The notes: generated by a model not told the origin, from the sequence alone. Shown: positions 1 to 7,349, counted from the stretch's first letter. The stretch is DNA of 38,864 nucleotides from Myxococcales bacterium (GCA_024222395.1 JAAEPE010000195.1:1-38864), one strand, 5' to 3'. Program-made: numbers and translations.

Positions 1-1
1 A

Positions 2-205
2 CCTGCTGTTCTAGGCCGAGAGAATCACCACGGATCCAAGAGCAAACGAGGAACCGAAGTCGCTGCGCTCTTTTACTCCCTCATCGGAACGTGCCGAATG
101 CTCGACGTCAATCCCACCGAATATCTGCTCGCCGCCGCGACAGTCGCGATCGAGAGCCCTGGCGAAGTTCTGCTCCCCCACGAATTCAAGCTACAGAAGC
201 GCTAA
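2..205 (+). CDS. tnpC: IS66 transposase (TnpC) C-terminal part, cut by window edge
   Basis: The frame is open from the left edge and ends at TAA 203-205, giving 67 residues. The residues HHGSKSKRGTEVAALFYSLI, followed by a VNPTEYL segment and a short tail ending in LQKR, match the C-terminal domain of IS66-family DDE transposases (typical pattern HYGS-x-RG-x-x-VAALFYSLI). The catalytic domain would lie to the left, outside the window, so whether this copy is intact cannot be told. It converges on the minus-strand tnpA/tnpB remains, so it is not the normal continuation of those genes. Confidence 0.8.
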   Translation, partial: PAVLGRENHHGSKSKRGTEVAALFYSLIGTCRMLDVNPTEYLLAAATVAIESPGEVLLPHEFKLQKR

Positions 206-360
206 ACATAGCTTCGCGACTCTCGAAAGAGGGGCAGGGCGAGGTCTTACCTTTGAGTTGGGCAGGGGCGTACTCAAGTACTTCGCTAGAGACTTCGCTG
301 ACTTTGCCCATTGGACCTTTGCCCTCGACTTGCTCGGCAAGGGGCACAAGGCGGACCTGG
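186..360 (-). pseudogene. IS66 tnpC internal scrap (zinc-ribbon region)
   Basis: A short minus-strand frame contains the residues [13 protein letters not shown]. This resembles the segment just after the N-terminal zinc-ribbon of IS66 TnpC (typical VSEVLEYVPAxFKVIRHVR). The expected cysteine-rich motif before it and the HVR motif after it are missing. It follows the end of the tnpB remains with almost no spacing and in another frame, as expected if the end of tnpB and the first part of tnpC were deleted. The similarity is short, so the assignment is tentative. Confidence 0.45.
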
Positions 361-666
361 ATCGATTCCTTCAAGGACGAGTGCAAGCTCCGCCGCCTCA
401 AGCTCGATCACACCATCGGCGCGCGTCTTAGGTATGATGAAGGTCCCACGCTCAAGCCGTTTTGCGATCAGTCGTAGCCGTTCCTGTCCCAGTGCACCGC
501 TTTCATCATCGTGAAACGTCGATTGAAGAACACAAATAGATGACCGGAGAGCGGGTCTTCATTGAATCACGCAGCGAGAAAGCCCGACCAAGCCATCGAA
601 CGACTTCCGCATATCGGTCGATTTTGTGTAGGCGAAGACGCGCATGGTCGACGGGATGCTCAGCAC
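355..666 (-). pseudogene. tnpB: IS66 accessory gene tnpB, frameshifted
   Basis: IS66 TnpB is an accessory protein of about 115 residues needed for transposition. Here its sequence is spread over three frames. A GTG at 664-666, overlapping the tnpA stop, opens a piece with SIPSTMRVFAYTK and DMRKSFDGLVGL that ends at a TGA at 559-561. A +1 frame then gives [14 protein letters not shown] and HWDRNGY, ending at TGA 468-470. A third frame gives AKRLERGTF and [10 protein letters not shown]. All three pieces match successive parts of TnpB in order, so the gene is inactivated by two frameshifts. Confidence 0.85.
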
Positions 667-1043
667 GATCGCCCCTCGATGACATTGAGCATGAGCTCGA
701 GTTGATCCGCAGGGGTTCCGAAAGGAAGAAGGACGCTGCGGCCGTTTCGTAGCCTCACTTCGATGCGAGTTTCTGCTGGCGCCTGGCCCACAGAATCGAT
801 CTCGACAAAGCCTGCGTGCTGCTCGCCGCGCTTGGCTAGGGCTGTCCGTTGAGCACTGCCGCGCCCTCGCCGCTGTCGGCCGAGCTGCTGTCTCCACCAG
901 GGGATCCGGCCGATCTTCAGGTCACGCTTCCGAGCAAATTCACTGTCGCTCAGTTCCAGGGCTTCGATCTCGTCGAGAATGTGTCCAGCCTCCAGGGCTG
1001 TCCATCGCCGCGCTGCCTTACGTGCTGATTTCTTCTTAGCCAT
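660..1043 (-). CDS. tnpA: IS66 accessory protein TnpA
   Basis: A 127-residue protein encoded first in the element, directly inside the terminal repeat. It starts MAKKKSARKAARRW. The N-terminal half contains a basic region with IPWWRQQLGR, and the C-terminal half contains EIDSVGQAPAETRIEVRLRNGRSVLLP, a layout typical of IS66 TnpA (N-terminal DNA-binding part, C-terminal RLxNGRxLxxP motif). The stop overlaps the GTG start of the tnpB remains, as usual in IS66. The frame is intact, but with tnpB broken and tnpC mostly gone the element is probably not autonomous. Confidence 0.8.
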   Translation of the reverse strand: MAKKKSARKAARRWTALEAGHILDEIEALELSDSEFARKRDLKIGRIPWWRQQLGRQRRGRGSAQRTALAKRGEQHAGFVEIDSVGQAPAETRIEVRLRNGRSVLLPFGTPADQLELMLNVIEGRSC

Positions 1044-1086
1044 CGGCGAAATATCAAACCAGATGAAATCTCAGGCTAGATTTACA

Positions 1087-1101
1087 TCGCCGGGCGCTTA
1101 C
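1087..1101 (-). repeat. IS66 outer terminal inverted repeat
   Basis: Read on the minus strand this is GTAAGCGCCCGGCGA, with the GTAAGCG start common to IS66-family ends. It marks the left boundary of the element and lies 44 nt upstream of tnpA. The next bases, 1102-1109 (ggccctgc), would be the 8-bp target duplication, but the partner copy was not found because the far end of the element is rearranged or outside the window. Confidence 0.7.
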
Positions 1102-1217
1102 GGCCCTGCATCCTGGCTACCAGGATCACCGGGGGCACCGGGGGGTGCCGAGCAGCCTTGCATGACGACAAGAGCGACGACGGCTGATCCTAGAGTATTC
1201 ATCAGATGACGCTTCAT
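1098..1217 (-). pseudogene. Lipoprotein gene truncated by IS66 insertion
   Basis: An ATG at 1215-1217 opens a protein beginning MKRHLMNTLGSAVVALVVMQ followed by GCSAPPGAPG. This is a typical bacterial lipoprotein signal peptide: basic start, hydrophobic core and a lipobox with Cys about residue 21. The mature part continues only 18 residues (Pro/Gly/Asp-rich) before the frame runs into the IS66 terminal repeat, whose TAA at 1098-1100 ends it. The rest of the gene was displaced or lost. The AarF-type kinase gene lies 163 nt upstream on the same strand; nothing else is seen in that spacer. Confidence 0.65.
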
Positions 1218-1380
1218 GCGTGAATCGGCGCGTGGCTCGCTCGCGCGTGTCAATCCAGGCCGAATCAACCGGGTTTGGTCGTCGCTGATTGAGGCATTGG
1301 TCACTCGTGGGCGCGCCTACTCCCAGCTCATGACAAAGCAAGTTGACGACAGCCGCTTCGCGCCCGAAGGTCACCGAGAC

Positions 1381-2760
1381 CTAATTCGGTGCCTTCGTCG
1401 ACAGCTCTTGTCGAACTTTCACGATGTCATTCATCATGCTCATCATGAGTCGCGGGTCGGTGAAAATATTGAGCGTCGGCGCCAGAAGTTTAGCGTAGCG
1501 ATCGAAGTAGAGGAGCTGCTTTGTGATCAGGACAAACTCCTTTGGCATCGTCATGCGATGCTTGCGGGCGACCTCGTTGATCTTGGGTATGATATTCGCG
1601 TAATTGACCTCGGAGAAGGACATCGTCAATAGCGGCGTATAGACCTCTTTGAGATCCTCCGCGAATATCTCCATATTGACGCCATCAGAGACGCCGCCCA
1701 TCTGGCTAATCACTTCTGCAACCTTCTTGAAGTCTGAGGTCGCGAAACCAATCATGTAGTCGGTGACTTGGTAGCGCTGGATATCGTCAAACCGCCCAAC
1801 GATACCGAAATCGAGGAATCCAAGATCCTCATTGTCGAGAAGCATCAAGTTTCCTGCATGCACGTCGCCATGGAAAAAGCCGTGAAAGAGGACACACTGG
1901 AACCATGCCTGCATGCCTTCGACCAGCGCGTCTTCAGCGTCAACGCCGCGAGCACCGAGACCCTCCACGTCGTCGACTCGTGTTCCGTAGAATCGCTCCA
2001 TCACCAAGACGCGCTTTGTGACCAAGTCCCACTGAGGTACGGGAGCGTGAACTCGCGCGTGGCCATGCTGCTCCATGATCTGATTGAACTGCTCGAGGTT
2101 GTTGGCCTCCTTGCGGAAGTCCGTCTCTTCGATGAGAGTGCCCGCCAAGTCCTCAACGATGCCCACGGGGTTGAAGAGTTCGGCGTCTTTGACGACTTTG
2201 CGGGCGATGATGGCGAAGAAACGCATGATGCGCATGTCTGCATCAATAACCTTGTCGATGCCGGGCCTCTGAACCTTCAGGACGACATTGGTGCCATCTA
2301 GAAGCTCGGCCGAGTGCACCTGAGCAACAGAGGCTGATGCGAGGGGCTTGGCTTGGATATTGGCAAGCCTGGATGCGCTCTCGCCGAGCTCTTCTTCGAT
2401 GGTCTGCTCCACGAGGGCGAAATCGAAGGGCCGCACTCGATCGAGCACCTTCTGAAACTCCTCAACGTAGGGCTGGGGAAAAACCCCAGATGACGAAGCG
2501 ATGATCTGTCCGAACTTGACGAAGGTGACTCCCATGTCCTCACAGAAGAGGCGCAAGGCCATGGGCCTAGTGAGGCGAACGTAGCGCTTGCCAGAGAGTT
2601 TGAGGATGAGCGGGCGAACTCGCAAAACGTCGCCCAGTCCAAAGAGCATGTACTTGAGCACCAATAAGTGAAAGCCCCACACTCGCCTGAGTGTGGGGGA
2701 GACAACACTCAGAAGCAGGAGAGCGCCGAGTACAATTAGAATGATGCTGAGGGGGCCCAT
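1381..2760 (-). CDS. AarF/ABC1/UbiB-family atypical kinase, membrane-anchored
   Basis: Members of this kinase-like family bind ATP and support ubiquinone and other lipid or quinone metabolism. Counting from a possible GTG at 2796 (471 residues), the family marks are KFGQ at 94-97, the Ala-rich loop as ASAS at 153-156 in place of AAAS, the ATP-site Lys at 174 (VLKVQRP), EETD at 223-226, HGDVHAGN at 309-316 (usual HADPHPGN), and DFG at 329-331. One N-terminal membrane segment covers about residues 16-34. The ATG at 2758-2760 is preferred because it directly precedes that hydrophobic segment; neither start has a strong ribosome site. It lies 13-50 nt after the decayed AgmX/PglI gene. The quinone role is inferred from the family. 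Confidence 0.88.
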   Translation of the reverse strand: MGPLSIILIVLGALLLLSVVSPTLRRVWGFHLLVLKYMLFGLGDVLRVRPLILKLSGKRYVRLTRPMALRLFCEDMGVTFVKFGQIIASSSGVFPQPYVEEFQKVLDRVRPFDFALVEQTIEEELGESASRLANIQAKPLASASVAQVHSAELLDGTNVVLKVQRPGIDKVIDADMRIMRFFAIIARKVVKDAELFNPVGIVEDLAGTLIEETDFRKEANNLEQFNQIMEQHGHARVHAPVPQWDLVTKRVLVMERFYGTRVDDVEGLGARGVDAEDALVEGMQAWFQCVLFHGFFHGDVHAGNLMLLDNEDLGFLDFGIVGRFDDIQRYQVTDYMIGFATSDFKKVAEVISQMGGVSDGVNMEIFAEDLKEVYTPLLTMSFSEVNYANIIPKINEVARKHRMTMPKEFVLITKQLLYFDRYAKLLAPTLNIFTDPRLMMSMMNDIVKVRQELSTKAPN

Positions 2761-2809
2761 GGGACAGAGTAATGGTAGCTCACCTATCCCCGGCACCCAA
2801 AGCTCTTAG

Positions 2810-3160
2810 TCATTGGGCTGCGCTCTGAAACGTGAAGGGATACCGCACGTTTACGACTGAATCACCCTTGGTCCTTGGAAACTCAATACTTGCCACGGCG
2901 CCGGCCACACAGTCTTGCAGAGGCGCATCACCAATTCCCTTGGCGGTAGAGCCAATCACCTTGCCATTGCCGCCAATAGCAAAGCTCGTCGCCACGGTCC
3001 CAGCGAGCTTTGGTGCTGCGAGTAGGCGCTCTTCATAGCAGTGCCGAAGGCGGAGTCTCTGGCTTCGTATGTGCCTGCGGATGATGCTTCGATCGAGGCC
3101 AACGGAGGAGACTGCGTGGCCAATCTTCACCGCTAGTTTTCCCGGCCTGTGCTTGCGCAT
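2810..3160 (-). pseudogene. AgmX/PglI C-terminal domain fragment
   Basis: This open frame carries the recognisable domain of the broken gene. GLDRSIIRRHI, LRHCYEERLLAAPKLAGTV, the GNGKV turn, the DCVAGAV cysteine segment and the final RYPFTF match the AgmX/PglI C-terminal consensus (GLDKxxIRRxIRRHxxxVxYCYExxL... NYPFxF). The two conserved Cys (in HCYE and DCVAG) are kept. The ATG at 3158-3160 is internal to the domain region and has no ribosome site, so independent translation is unlikely. Confidence 0.7.
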
Positions 3161-3384
3161 TGAGTCGCCGACGAAGTCTCCTCCTTTGCAATCCCCACCT
3201 CACGTGCCGTTCGTCGGACTGAGCGGCCCAAAACGATTGCCGGCCTTCACGGTTCCCCACTTGCCCATGCCCTCGATGTCGCCCCCCAAGTGCTAGAGAG
3301 CTCACCGTCCAGGTGGCCAACCGGCTCATCATTGATTCCCCCATACCAGTCCTGCATCGCGTCGCCAGAAGCGAAATCCTCAGG

Positions 3385-4104
3385 CTAAGCAAGACCGACA
3401 AAAATCTGCCGTTCCGACATGAGTCCAAGGATTCCCTGATAAGCCGCTCTGGCACGCACTTGTTCGCGCGAGGTCCGAGGCGGTGTATCGCGATTCTTGA
3501 TTTGCATGCGTGCGTGGGTATTGCTCGCGGTGTTGATTCCTGTGGTTCCCGTTTCGCCTGCTTCAGAGCGCTCGGCCGCTTCAGTCTCTCCTTCACCAGA
3601 TTCGCCATCCACCCGCTCAGTAGGCGCCTCTTCTATCGGTTTGGTGCTGATCGCTGCGAATCGCACGCTGTCGTCGAATCTATCGCCGTAGAGGCTGCCT
3701 TCCTCGACGGGGAGATTTCGCAGCACCACCACCATCAGCAGGGCTGCTCCGGAGCTTGCTCTGACGTACGCAGCAAAGCACCCGACGTACGCAGCAAAGC
3801 AACTGTCGAACTTCAAGCCTGCGACAAGAGCCTTGCCCCGGGGGTTCGCTGTCCAACGCATGTGCACGGTGCGAGCGCCCTGCTCCAAGCGAAGTGCACT
3901 CTTCGCGTCAAGATTGAGATGCGTCCCCCCCAAGGCATCACGACGCGCCACGCCACGTTTACACAACGTTTGGGCGTCGAGTATCTCGCCAGCCGACTGC
4001 TGAGTCGGTACGAATTCTGGAGGTAGCAAGATGTGGGCCCCATCCTCATCTACTCGGATCATCTCAAACGTCTCGCGACCTCCTCCCTCGATCTGCTCCC
4101 TCAC
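3385..4104 (-). pseudogene. Middle fragment of the AgmX/PglI-family gene
   Basis: This 239-codon open frame starts at a GTG but the same frame continues upstream with a membrane segment, so the GTG is not the true start. It holds a beta-rich stretch with EDGAHILLPPEF, a TM segment (about residues 120-130, ALLMVVVLRNLP), an acidic linker (ESGEGETEAAERSEAGETG) and the NTHARMQIKNRD... QGILGLM pattern found before the Gly-rich part in this family. It ends at TAG 3385-3387, and family-like sequence resumes directly after the stop in the same frame. It also contains a 21-bp tandem duplication at 3763-3801. Confidence 0.65.
3763..3801. repeat. 21-bp tandem duplication inside the AgmX/PglI pseudogene
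   Basis: The 18-nt string gacgtacgcagcaaagca occurs at 3763-3780 and again at 3784-3801, separated by ccc, so the period is 21 nt. It encodes a doubled CFAAYV in the minus-strand frame, just before the third membrane segment. It keeps the reading frame and is probably a recent slippage or duplication event. Confidence 0.85.
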
Positions 4105-4466
4105 GACGTGCTCTCGCCGCTTGCGAGTAGCGAAGAATGCTAGCGTCAGGCCCAGACCGGCAAGAAGCGAGCCTCCAGCCCCTACGAAGATAAGAGGGGA
4201 ATATTCTTAGCTCGGAAGCTATGCGACGCTTCACCGCCAAGCACATGGTGATGCAAAGCCCGCACGTTGACCGAGGCCGTAGACACTGCAGAGAAGAAAC
4301 ACCCACCGGTGACAAGAAGGAGAAGCAGAGCCACTGGGAGATAGAATGAGGAGGCGCCCCTGCCCTCCGGCATTTCCAACTGTCGTACGCGGACAACGGT
4401 GTCGCCAAGGCCGTCGACAGCTTCAACAACACGAGGTGATTCAGATTTCGGATACACGGATTCCAT

Positions 4467-4480
4467 GATGTCCTCCCAGA
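4467..4480 (-). promoter_or_regulatory. Strong ribosome binding site of the AgmX/PglI pseudogene
   Basis: Read on the minus strand, TCTGGGAGGACATC directly precedes the ATG at 4464-4466, placing GGGAGGA about 4-5 nt upstream of it. It fixes the original start of the broken gene better than the upstream in-frame start at 4508. Confidence 0.6.
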
Positions 4481-4747
4481 GACAAGTACGAGAGCCCTCA
4501 CGGCACACATGCGTGCACTACGAAGAAGTTGGACAACGGCACACCGTCATCGCGATTGAGGTCCGAGGAACGTTGGCAGTCGCAGCGCAATTCGCCATCT
4601 CAGCCGCCCTCAGAATCCTTGACACCGAGACTCATCAGCGGTTCCAAGAAATCAGCTCTGCAGGGCAACTTTGCCCAAACGTCTCCGAAACGGGGCAAAC
4701 TGCAGCAGATCCTGCTCACCAGAAAATGCGGCTATACTCGCCGCCTC
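4481..4747. other. Intergenic region between divergent genes
   Basis: About 270 nt separate the divergently read AgmX/PglI pseudogene and the lipoprotein gene. Frames that cross it lack family similarity and run into both neighbours out of frame. A TATACT at 4733-4738 is a possible -10 box for the plus-strand lipoprotein gene; it lies only 9 nt before the GTG start, so a leaderless transcript is possible. No good -35 box is seen. Confidence 0.35.
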
Positions 4748-5425
4748 GTGAAGTCTGTAATCCTGGCAACTACCTTGCTCCCATGCGCTCTGGCCTTCGT
4801 GGCGTGTGACGACTTTGCGTCCCCCGCGGAGCTCAGCCGTCCACAGATTCTCGCCATCCAGAGCGAGCCTGCTTCTGTGTCGCTGGGCGGCAGCACCGAG
4901 CTCTCCCTACTGCTTGCCGACGAAAATGGCCCGGTCGATGGCCCGGAAGTCACGTGGAGCATTCAGTCTGATTTCGGGCTGACTGCTCTAGGAGAAATCG
5001 TGGTGCAGGACGGTGTTGCATCGTACGTCGCCCCGGAGACGCTCTCGGAAGCTCCAGCCCTCGTGAGCCTAGAGGCACGGCTCGTTCAAGGGGGAGAAAC
5101 TCTGATCGGGTTGAAGGGCATCCTAGTTGGCGGCCCGACGCTTGTGAATCCAGAGATCAGTGCCGTCACACTGGATGGTACAGCTGTTGGCGACGAACTC
5201 TTGCTGCCGGCGGGAGCTGAAGCCACGATTGCGGTGGAGATGGCGTCGCCGCTCAGCGCCGACGCAACCTTCGCTTGGTATGCACGACCAGGTACGATCG
5301 ATGCTTACCGCTCTTCTCCGACGACGATACTGGCGCCCGAAGAATCTGGCGAGGGTTGGCTCTTCGTTGTGGTCCGCGACCGCGGTGGCATCACCTACGA
5401 GTCCATCCGAACCCGTGTGCAATAG
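4748..5425 (+). CDS. Lipoprotein with Ig-like repeats
   Basis: The GTG at 4748-4750 is chosen because it starts a clear lipoprotein signal peptide: MKSVILATTLLPCALAFVAC, with lipobox Cys at residue 20. The upstream extension of the same frame (to 4529) has no signal character. The mature protein of about 205 residues is acidic and beta-rich. Its opening (PQILAIQSEPASVSLGGSTE) is typical of Ig-like surface lipoproteins of Myxococcota, and a second Ig-like segment starts near NPEISAVTLDGTAVG. No catalytic motif is visible. It is followed after 6 nt by the metallo-hydrolase gene, so the two are probably co-transcribed. The specific function is unknown. Confidence 0.75.
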   Translation: MKSVILATTLLPCALAFVACDDFASPAELSRPQILAIQSEPASVSLGGSTELSLLLADENGPVDGPEVTWSIQSDFGLTALGEIVVQDGVASYVAPETLSEAPALVSLEARLVQGGETLIGLKGILVGGPTLVNPEISAVTLDGTAVGDELLLPAGAEATIAVEMASPLSADATFAWYARPGTIDAYRSSPTTILAPEESGEGWLFVVVRDRGGITYESIRTRVQ

Positions 5426-5431
5426 AGCGTC

Positions 5432-6283
5432 ATGATCACCCGTATCAGTGTTGGTGGGCTCACGTTGCGTGGCGTCTCACTGGGAGGCGTGTACACGTCT
5501 ATCTTCTGCCCAGAGCTAAACGCCCTCTTTGACGTGGGAATTTCTCCTCGTTCTTCTGCAGCTGCGGACTTTCTCTTTGTCAGCCACGGCCATGTCGATC
5601 ACGTTGGTGCGCTCTCAAGCCACTTGGGCATCCGCGCGCTCGTTGGCAAGCAGCGGCCTCCAAAGATCTTTCTCCCCCAAGAGATCGAAGAGCCCATCAA
5701 ACACGCCCTCGAAGCGATGACGGTGCTGCAGCGCTACGAACTCGCCATTGATGCAATCCCCATGAAGCCCGGCGAGACGGTACCAATGCGCGGAGACCTC
5801 CATGTTCGGGCGTTTCAAACCCATCACGTCGTGCCCTCGCTCGGCTACAGCCTGGCTCGCAAGATCAAGAAGCTCAAGGACGAGTTCAAAGGCCTGCCTG
5901 GGTTTGAGATAGCGGAGATGAAGCGAGCAGGTAGAGACCTCTTTAATTGTATCGAGCGAACCGAGCTGAGCTACTGCACTGATACCCTCATTCAAGCCCT
6001 CGACAATAACCCAGAACTCTACAAGAGCCGGGTGCTAGTCCTCGAATGCACGTTTCTCGACGAGCGAAAGCCTATCAAGCTCGCACGGGCCGGCTGCCAC
6101 ATTCATCTCGACGAGATTATTGAGAGGGCGGAGCGTTTTGAGAATGAGGCACTCGTGCTGATGCACTTCAGCCAACTATACAAGCCTGCTGAGGTTGTCT
6201 CCATCCTCGACAAACGCTGCCCTGCTCAATTGCGCGAGCGGATCATTCCCTTCGTACCCGGTACCAAGGGCTGGCCAGGATAG
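5432..6283 (+). CDS. RNase Z-like metallo-beta-lactamase-fold hydrolase
   Basis: A 283-residue MBL-fold protein. The zinc motif is SHGHVDHVGA at residues 51-60 (HxHxDH). THHVVPSLGY follows in the middle. The C-terminal half has SYCTDT (metal-bridging Asp), LECTF, HIHLDEI and LMHFSQLY, in the order of the tRNase Z family (D, H-xx-AxxxA region, final H in SHFSxRY). tRNase Z cuts the 3' trailer from tRNA precursors. The length fits the short form, but the exosite arm is not obvious, so another phosphodiesterase role is possible. It follows the lipoprotein gene by 6 nt; its 3' end faces the DUF938 gene across 75 nt. Confidence 0.8.
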   Translation: MITRISVGGLTLRGVSLGGVYTSIFCPELNALFDVGISPRSSAAADFLFVSHGHVDHVGALSSHLGIRALVGKQRPPKIFLPQEIEEPIKHALEAMTVLQRYELAIDAIPMKPGETVPMRGDLHVRAFQTHHVVPSLGYSLARKIKKLKDEFKGLPGFEIAEMKRAGRDLFNCIERTELSYCTDTLIQALDNNPELYKSRVLVLECTFLDERKPIKLARAGCHIHLDEIIERAERFENEALVLMHFSQLYKPAEVVSILDKRCPAQLRERIIPFVPGTKGWPG

Positions 6284-6358
6284 CTTGTTGAAGACTGGCT
6301 CTGCTTCGCAGAACGCGAGTGCTGCGCACTTTCGTCGCTAAGGTCTGGTGCTCCACAC

Positions 6359-6955
6359 CTAGGGCTCACGACGAAAAATTGCGCAGAGGTTGTTTGCTGG
6401 CATCTGAATCCGCTCATCAAATACCAGCCCCTCCGCCCTGGCTGCGGCTTTGACCTCTTCCAATTGGCGCAGTCCCCAAGTGGCATTGCGCGACTTGAGA
6501 GACTTATCGAATCTCAAATTGCTCTCTCCCGTCTCGACATCGTTTTCGATGAAGGGGCCATAGAGAATCATGGCTCCGCCTTGAGGCAGGAGTCGCCCTG
6601 CCCCGCGGAAAAGGCCCAAGCAGCTCTCCCAAGGAGAGATGTGGATCATATTTGCGCAGAAGATCGCATCCACAGCATCAACGGCCCACTCGTCCGCGCT
6701 CACGTCTAGGAGCACCGATGGTAGGAAATTGTCCATACCGCTTTCTGCGCGCCAGGCATCGATACTCGGAAGCACCGACTCGTCGATGTCGGAAGGTTGC
6801 CACCGCACAGCAGGCATGGCTTTGCAAAAGTGTGCAGCGTGCTGCCCAGAGCCACTAGCGATTTCGAGGGCAAGACCAGGAGCGGGGAGGACCTTCCGAA
6901 GTACTTCGAGTATTGGTGCCGCATTTCTCTGTGGCGCCGACCAAATCTGCTTCAT
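6359..6955 (-). CDS. DUF938 (UPF0585) SAM-dependent methyltransferase-like protein
   Basis: The 198-residue protein starts MKQIWSAPQRNAAPILEVL. The ATG at 6953-6955 overlaps the stop of the Smr gene (ATGA), which supports this start over a longer upstream frame. ALEIASGSGQHAAHF is the SAM-binding glycine motif; QPSDIDES is the acidic end of the second strand; FCANMIHISPWE is the family signature; GAMILYGPF and SNLRFDKSLKSRNATWG complete the DUF938 pattern. The family has a class I methyltransferase fold with no firmly known substrate. Being coupled to an Smr-domain gene suggests co-expression only. Confidence 0.85.
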   Translation of the reverse strand: MKQIWSAPQRNAAPILEVLRKVLPAPGLALEIASGSGQHAAHFCKAMPAVRWQPSDIDESVLPSIDAWRAESGMDNFLPSVLLDVSADEWAVDAVDAIFCANMIHISPWESCLGLFRGAGRLLPQGGAMILYGPFIENDVETGESNLRFDKSLKSRNATWGLRQLEEVKAAARAEGLVFDERIQMPANNLCAIFRREP

Positions 6956-7302
6956 TCGTCTTCTTCTCTCAACACAGCTTCTCTCAACACAGCTTCTCTC
7001 AACACAGCTTCTCTCAACACAACCAAGGTCGCTCCCCAGCCACCCGCTCCTGGCTCGGCGAGGGCAAAGCTCTTCACCGCAGCGTGACGCTCCAAAGCGG
7101 CATGCACAATTCGTCGCTGAACACCCTTGCCCTTGCCGTGGACGATACGCACTTGGGGAAAGCCTCTCACCACGCACTCGTCAATGTAGTCCGGCACCAA
7201 ACTCTTGGTGTCTTTTGGACTGAAGGTATGCAAATCGAGTTCATCTCCAATTTTCCAGGTGATTTCCTCTTGCTCAAAGTAATCGTCGTCTTCGTCGGGC
7301 AC
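6952..7302 (-). CDS. Smr-domain protein with repeat-extended C-terminus
   Basis: A stand-alone Smr domain of 116 residues. Smr domains bind or nick nucleic acids (MutS2 C-terminus type). Visible motifs are LDLHTF near residue 25, the acidic DYIDECV helix, IVHGKGKG (HGxG motif) and WGATLVVLR at the end. The GTG at 7300-7302 (PDEDDDYFEQEE after the start) is chosen because related small Smr proteins begin with such an acidic tail; a purine-rich GGTGGGAGA lies upstream. An ATG at 7350 is the alternative. The last 20 residues come from a 15-bp tandem repeat giving VLREA units, an odd extension outside the domain. The stop overlaps the DUF938 start. Confidence 0.82.
   Translation of the reverse strand: MPDEDDDYFEQEEITWKIGDELDLHTFSPKDTKSLVPDYIDECVVRGFPQVRIVHGKGKGVQRRIVHAALERHAAVKSFALAEPGAGGWGATLVVLREAVLREAVLREAVLREEDE
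6964..7021. repeat. 15-bp tandem repeat, four units
   Basis: The unit ttctctcaacacagc occurs exactly at 6964-6978, 6979-6993 and 6994-7008, with a fourth near-copy at 7009-7021. It encodes repeated VLREA in the Smr protein. Because the period is five codons, copy-number change would lengthen or shorten the Smr tail without a frameshift. On the minus strand each unit holds TTGAGAGAA, and the last one lies next to the ribosome site region of DUF938. Confidence 0.95.
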
Positions 7303-7349
7303 GCCTGAGTATCTCCCACCTCGCCACAAGGGCAAAGCAACTGCTACCA

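Larger units (their letters stand above)
1..1101. mobile_element. Rearranged IS66-family insertion sequence remains
   Basis: This stretch holds pieces of IS66-type elements in conflicting orientations. On the minus strand, from 1043 leftwards, lie tnpA, a frameshifted tnpB and a small internal tnpC piece. On the plus strand the end of another tnpC reads rightwards and stops at 205. A normal IS66 element carries tnpA, tnpB and tnpC in one direction, so the window shows either two elements or an inversion with internal deletion. The outer end beside tnpA is clear: 1087-1101 reads, on the minus strand, GTAAGCGCCCGGCGA, matching the terminal repeat style of IS66 elements. No convincing second terminal repeat was found near 205-260. 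Confidence 0.85.
2810..4466 (-). pseudogene. AgmX/PglI C-terminal-domain protein, decayed by frameshifts and stops
   Basis: Proteins of this type in Myxococcota have N-terminal membrane segments, a low-complexity middle, and a TonB-like C-terminal domain (AgmX/PglI) linked to gliding motility or envelope machines. Reconstructed order: ATG 4464-4466 with GGGAGGA ribosome site; N-terminal part with one TM, ending in frame at 4182; a frameshift near 4190 into a frame with a second TM (IFVGAGGSLLAGLGLTLAFF) and then a third (AALLMVVVLRNLP); TAG at 3385-3387; a frameshift near 3290; TGA at 3200-3202; then the C-terminal domain (2810-3160). Every piece reads as family-like sequence in the right order, so this was one gene of about 550 codons. 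It now carries two frameshifts and two nonsense codons. Sequencing error could explain one lesion but hardly four. Confidence 0.8.

Noticed and set aside
1768..2301. 177-codon plus-strand frame inside the AarF-type kinase gene
   Set aside because: It lies antisense to well-conserved kinase motifs and has no family features or ribosome site.
3313..4026. 237-codon plus-strand frame opposite the AgmX/PglI pseudogene
   Set aside because: The opposite strand shows clear family sequence, and this frame shows none.
6284..6358. Bidirectional terminator between convergent genes
   Set aside because: Only 4-5-bp stems (such as tctgc/gcaga) without a T-run are present.
6964..7021. CRISPR-like array
   Set aside because: Repeats of 15 bp are directly adjacent with no spacers and lie in coding sequence.
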